Below, in pieces: positions 5,703 to 6,583 of a stretch of 6,583 nucleotides of DNA. The stretch is taken from contig CALVYO010000070.1 in NCBI GenBank assembly GCA_944372275.1, positions 1-6,583 of the forward strand, in the 5' to 3' direction. The position numbers and the translations under genes were made by a program. Position 1 is the stretch's first letter. Each line of letters opens with the position of its first letter. Origin of the DNA: an uncultured Bacilli bacterium. GTDB taxonomy: Bacteria; Bacillota_I; Bacilli_A; RF39; UBA660. The notes beneath the pieces were generated by a model. It did no database searches, had not been told where the DNA came from, and was given only the letters and a program-made list of their open reading frames with translations.

Positions 5703-6261
5703 AACAATGTCCACCAATACTTTCAAAATAAGAATTAATATATTGCATCGAAATACCTAAATCATTATAATTGATGATGCTATTTATCTCTTTGATATAT
5801 TCGTACTTACAATTAATACATTCAAATGTTCCGGTTGCATTTTGATTATCTGATATATATTTTGTCAGAGTTATTTCATATTCTTCATTGTTAACATAAC
5901 AAATTCCTCCTAATGAAGTACTAACTACTTTAATACTAAAATAGTTATATGGCAAATATATTAAAAGAAATACTACTAATAATAATATTATTATTCCTGT
6001 TATTTTTAACATTTTGATTTTTATACTTGCTAATTTTTCTGTATTACTTGTTTTAACATAATCTTTTTCATTTTCAACTAATTCATCTAAACTGATTTTT
6101 AATATATTAGATATATTTTTTGCCATATATAAATCAGGTGTCGTTTCATCTAATTCCCATTTAGAAATTGTTTGTCTTGTAACATTTAATTTGTTAGCTA
6201 ATTCCTCTTGTGATAAATTATTTAATTTTCTTAATTTTAATATGTTTTTTCCAATACTCAT
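5701..6261 (-). CDS. XRE-family transcriptional regulator with membrane anchor and Cys-containing outer domain
   Basis: The protein has 186 residues. Residues 4-62 form a classic helix-turn-helix (IGKNILKLRKLNNLSQEELA, then VTRQTISKWE) that should bind DNA in the cytoplasm. After a linker, a membrane segment at about 86-104 places residues ~106-186 outside. This outer part has four cysteines: C121, C148-x2-C151 (ECINCKY) and C186, the last residue. I do not recognise a named domain for it. The start at 6259-6261 is chosen because AGGAG (6271-6267) lies 5 nt upstream and the protein then begins MSIGKNI, as in relatives. An upstream ATG at 6294 would overlap the promoter. Such one-component membrane regulators usually repress nearby genes or their own; the target here is unknown. 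Confidence 0.9.
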   Translation of the reverse strand: MSIGKNILKLRKLNNLSQEELANKLNVTRQTISKWELDETTPDLYMAKNISNILKISLDELVENEKDYVKTSNTEKLASIKIKMLKITGIIILLLVVFLLIYLPYNYFSIKVVSTSLGGICYVNNEEYEITLTKYISDNQNATGTFECINCKYEYIKEINSIINYNDLGISMQYINSYFESIGGHC

Positions 6262-6284
6262 TTTATCTCCTACTTTCTTCATTA

Positions 6285-6293
6285 AGTATAACA
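6285..6293 (-). promoter_or_regulatory. extended -10 promoter of the XRE regulator gene
   Basis: TATACT (6290-6285 on the minus strand) is preceded by TG one base away (TGTTATACT). The nearest -35-like sequence, TTGGTA (6316-6311), is 20 bp away, so the extended -10 probably carries most of the strength. Transcription should start near 6278, with a leader of about 17 nt that includes AGGAG. Confidence 0.5.
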
Positions 6294-6324
6294 TTTATTT
6301 TAATTTTATCTACCAATTTTTATT

Positions 6325-6335
6325 GACATATTGTC
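6325..6335. promoter_or_regulatory. candidate operator upstream of the XRE regulator gene
   Basis: GACA-TAT-TGTC is an 11-bp inverted repeat lying about 35 bp upstream of the regulator's -10 box. Small dyads like this are common XRE binding sites, and the regulator may control itself from it. The repeat is short, so it may be chance. Confidence 0.3.
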
Positions 6336-6350
6336 TAAAAAAATTAACAT

Positions 6351-6378
6351 AACAAAAAAGTTTAATTTCTTAAACTTT
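6351..6378 (-). terminator. strong intrinsic terminator of the Rpn-like gene
   Basis: A perfect 9-bp stem AAAGTTTAA (6378-6370) / TTAAACTTT (6365-6357) has a GAAA tetraloop and is followed by more Ts (TTTGTT). The stop codon of the gene (6364-6362) lies in the 3' arm. It isolates the gene from the regulator downstream. Confidence 0.85.
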
Positions 6379-6583
6379 CAATTTCTTCTTTAGTTAAACC
6401 TGTAACTTTACTAATTGTTTCTAAATCCATTTTTAATTCTAACATTTTTTTAGCATTTTCTTGTTTATTTTGTTCTATTCCTTGTTGCTTTCCTTGAGTG
6501 ATACCTTTTTCATACATTACTTCTTCATATTGTTTTTGTTCTTCTTCACGACTTATCCAATCTACTACTAATTTATCTTCATT
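6362..6583 (-). CDS. Rpn-family nuclease / PD-(D/E)XK transposase-like protein, C-terminal part only
   Basis: An open frame enters from the end of the window and runs 73 codons to TAA. It shows the charged tail of this family: VVDWISREEEQKQYEEVMYE, then a Gly-Lys-Gln-rich helix (KGITQGKQQGIEQNKQENAK), and finally LETISKVTGLTKEEIESL, a short helix-turn motif typical of the end of Rpn/PDDEXK_2 proteins. The nuclease domain lies outside the window, so activity cannot be judged. The family includes recombination-promoting nucleases and is often present in many copies per genome. Confidence 0.8.
   Translation of the reverse strand, partial: NEDKLVVDWISREEEQKQYEEVMYEKGITQGKQQGIEQNKQENAKKMLELKMDLETISKVTGLTKEEIESLRN

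Noticed and set aside
5501..5704. Plus-strand ORF of 67 codons
   Set aside because: It is antisense to the start of the EAL gene and crosses its promoter and the terminator; no independent support.
1..6583. CRISPR array, tRNA, rRNA or riboswitch
   Set aside because: No regularly spaced repeats, no cloverleaf or rRNA-like stretches, and leaders are too short to hold a riboswitch.

Overview
The window is very AT-rich, and most genes on it lie on the minus strand with dense Firmicutes-style signals: GGAGG-like ribosome binding sites, TATAAT boxes and short intrinsic terminators. The gene families also point to a low-GC Firmicute: an XRE regulator with a membrane anchor, a cache-GGDEF-EAL protein, and a surface or spore-coat-like protein carrying an 'LSHILNAEGEKIQ' helix. 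A gut-type Bacilli/Clostridia lineage is likely, but the species cannot be named from this sequence. TGA acts as a stop codon, so the genetic code is standard.

Region 1-1400 (plus strand plus a transposon) holds a gene for a probable surface or spore-associated protein. It has a promoter near 174-202, an RBS at 211-218 and an ATG at 226. An IS200-type insertion sequence of about 601 bp (228-828), whose tnpA runs on the minus strand, has landed exactly in the start codon. Removing 228-828 rebuilds ATG-TCA-ATG-CCA in frame with the rest of the gene. The body of the gene also has a frameshift near 993-998, so it is a pseudogene. It ends at 1400 in a bidirectional terminator shared with the convergent PAP2 gene.

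Region 1408-2151 holds a complete PAP2-family membrane phosphatase (minus) with its own extended -10 promoter, and a doubtful 35-residue hydrophobic ORF just upstream. Bases 1-210 contain only a weak terminator candidate and the promoter.

Region 2152-5640 (minus) is a tightly overlapped three-gene operon. First comes a membrane protein with an outside cache-like sensor, a degenerate GGDEF domain and an intact EAL domain, predicted to degrade c-di-GMP. Next is an unrecognised single-pass membrane protein (8-bp overlap). Last is a cytoplasmic pentapeptide-repeat protein (4-bp ATGA overlap), with 27 pentapeptides in perfect register and cysteines spaced exactly 20 residues apart. This operon is the most interesting intact system in the window: an extracellular-signal-controlled c-di-GMP phosphodiesterase translationally linked to two proteins of unknown role.

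Region 5671-6583 (minus) contains a strong terminator, an XRE-type membrane-anchored regulator with its own promoter and a possible operator, another strong terminator, and the C-terminal end of an Rpn-family nuclease/transposase-like gene that runs out of the window.
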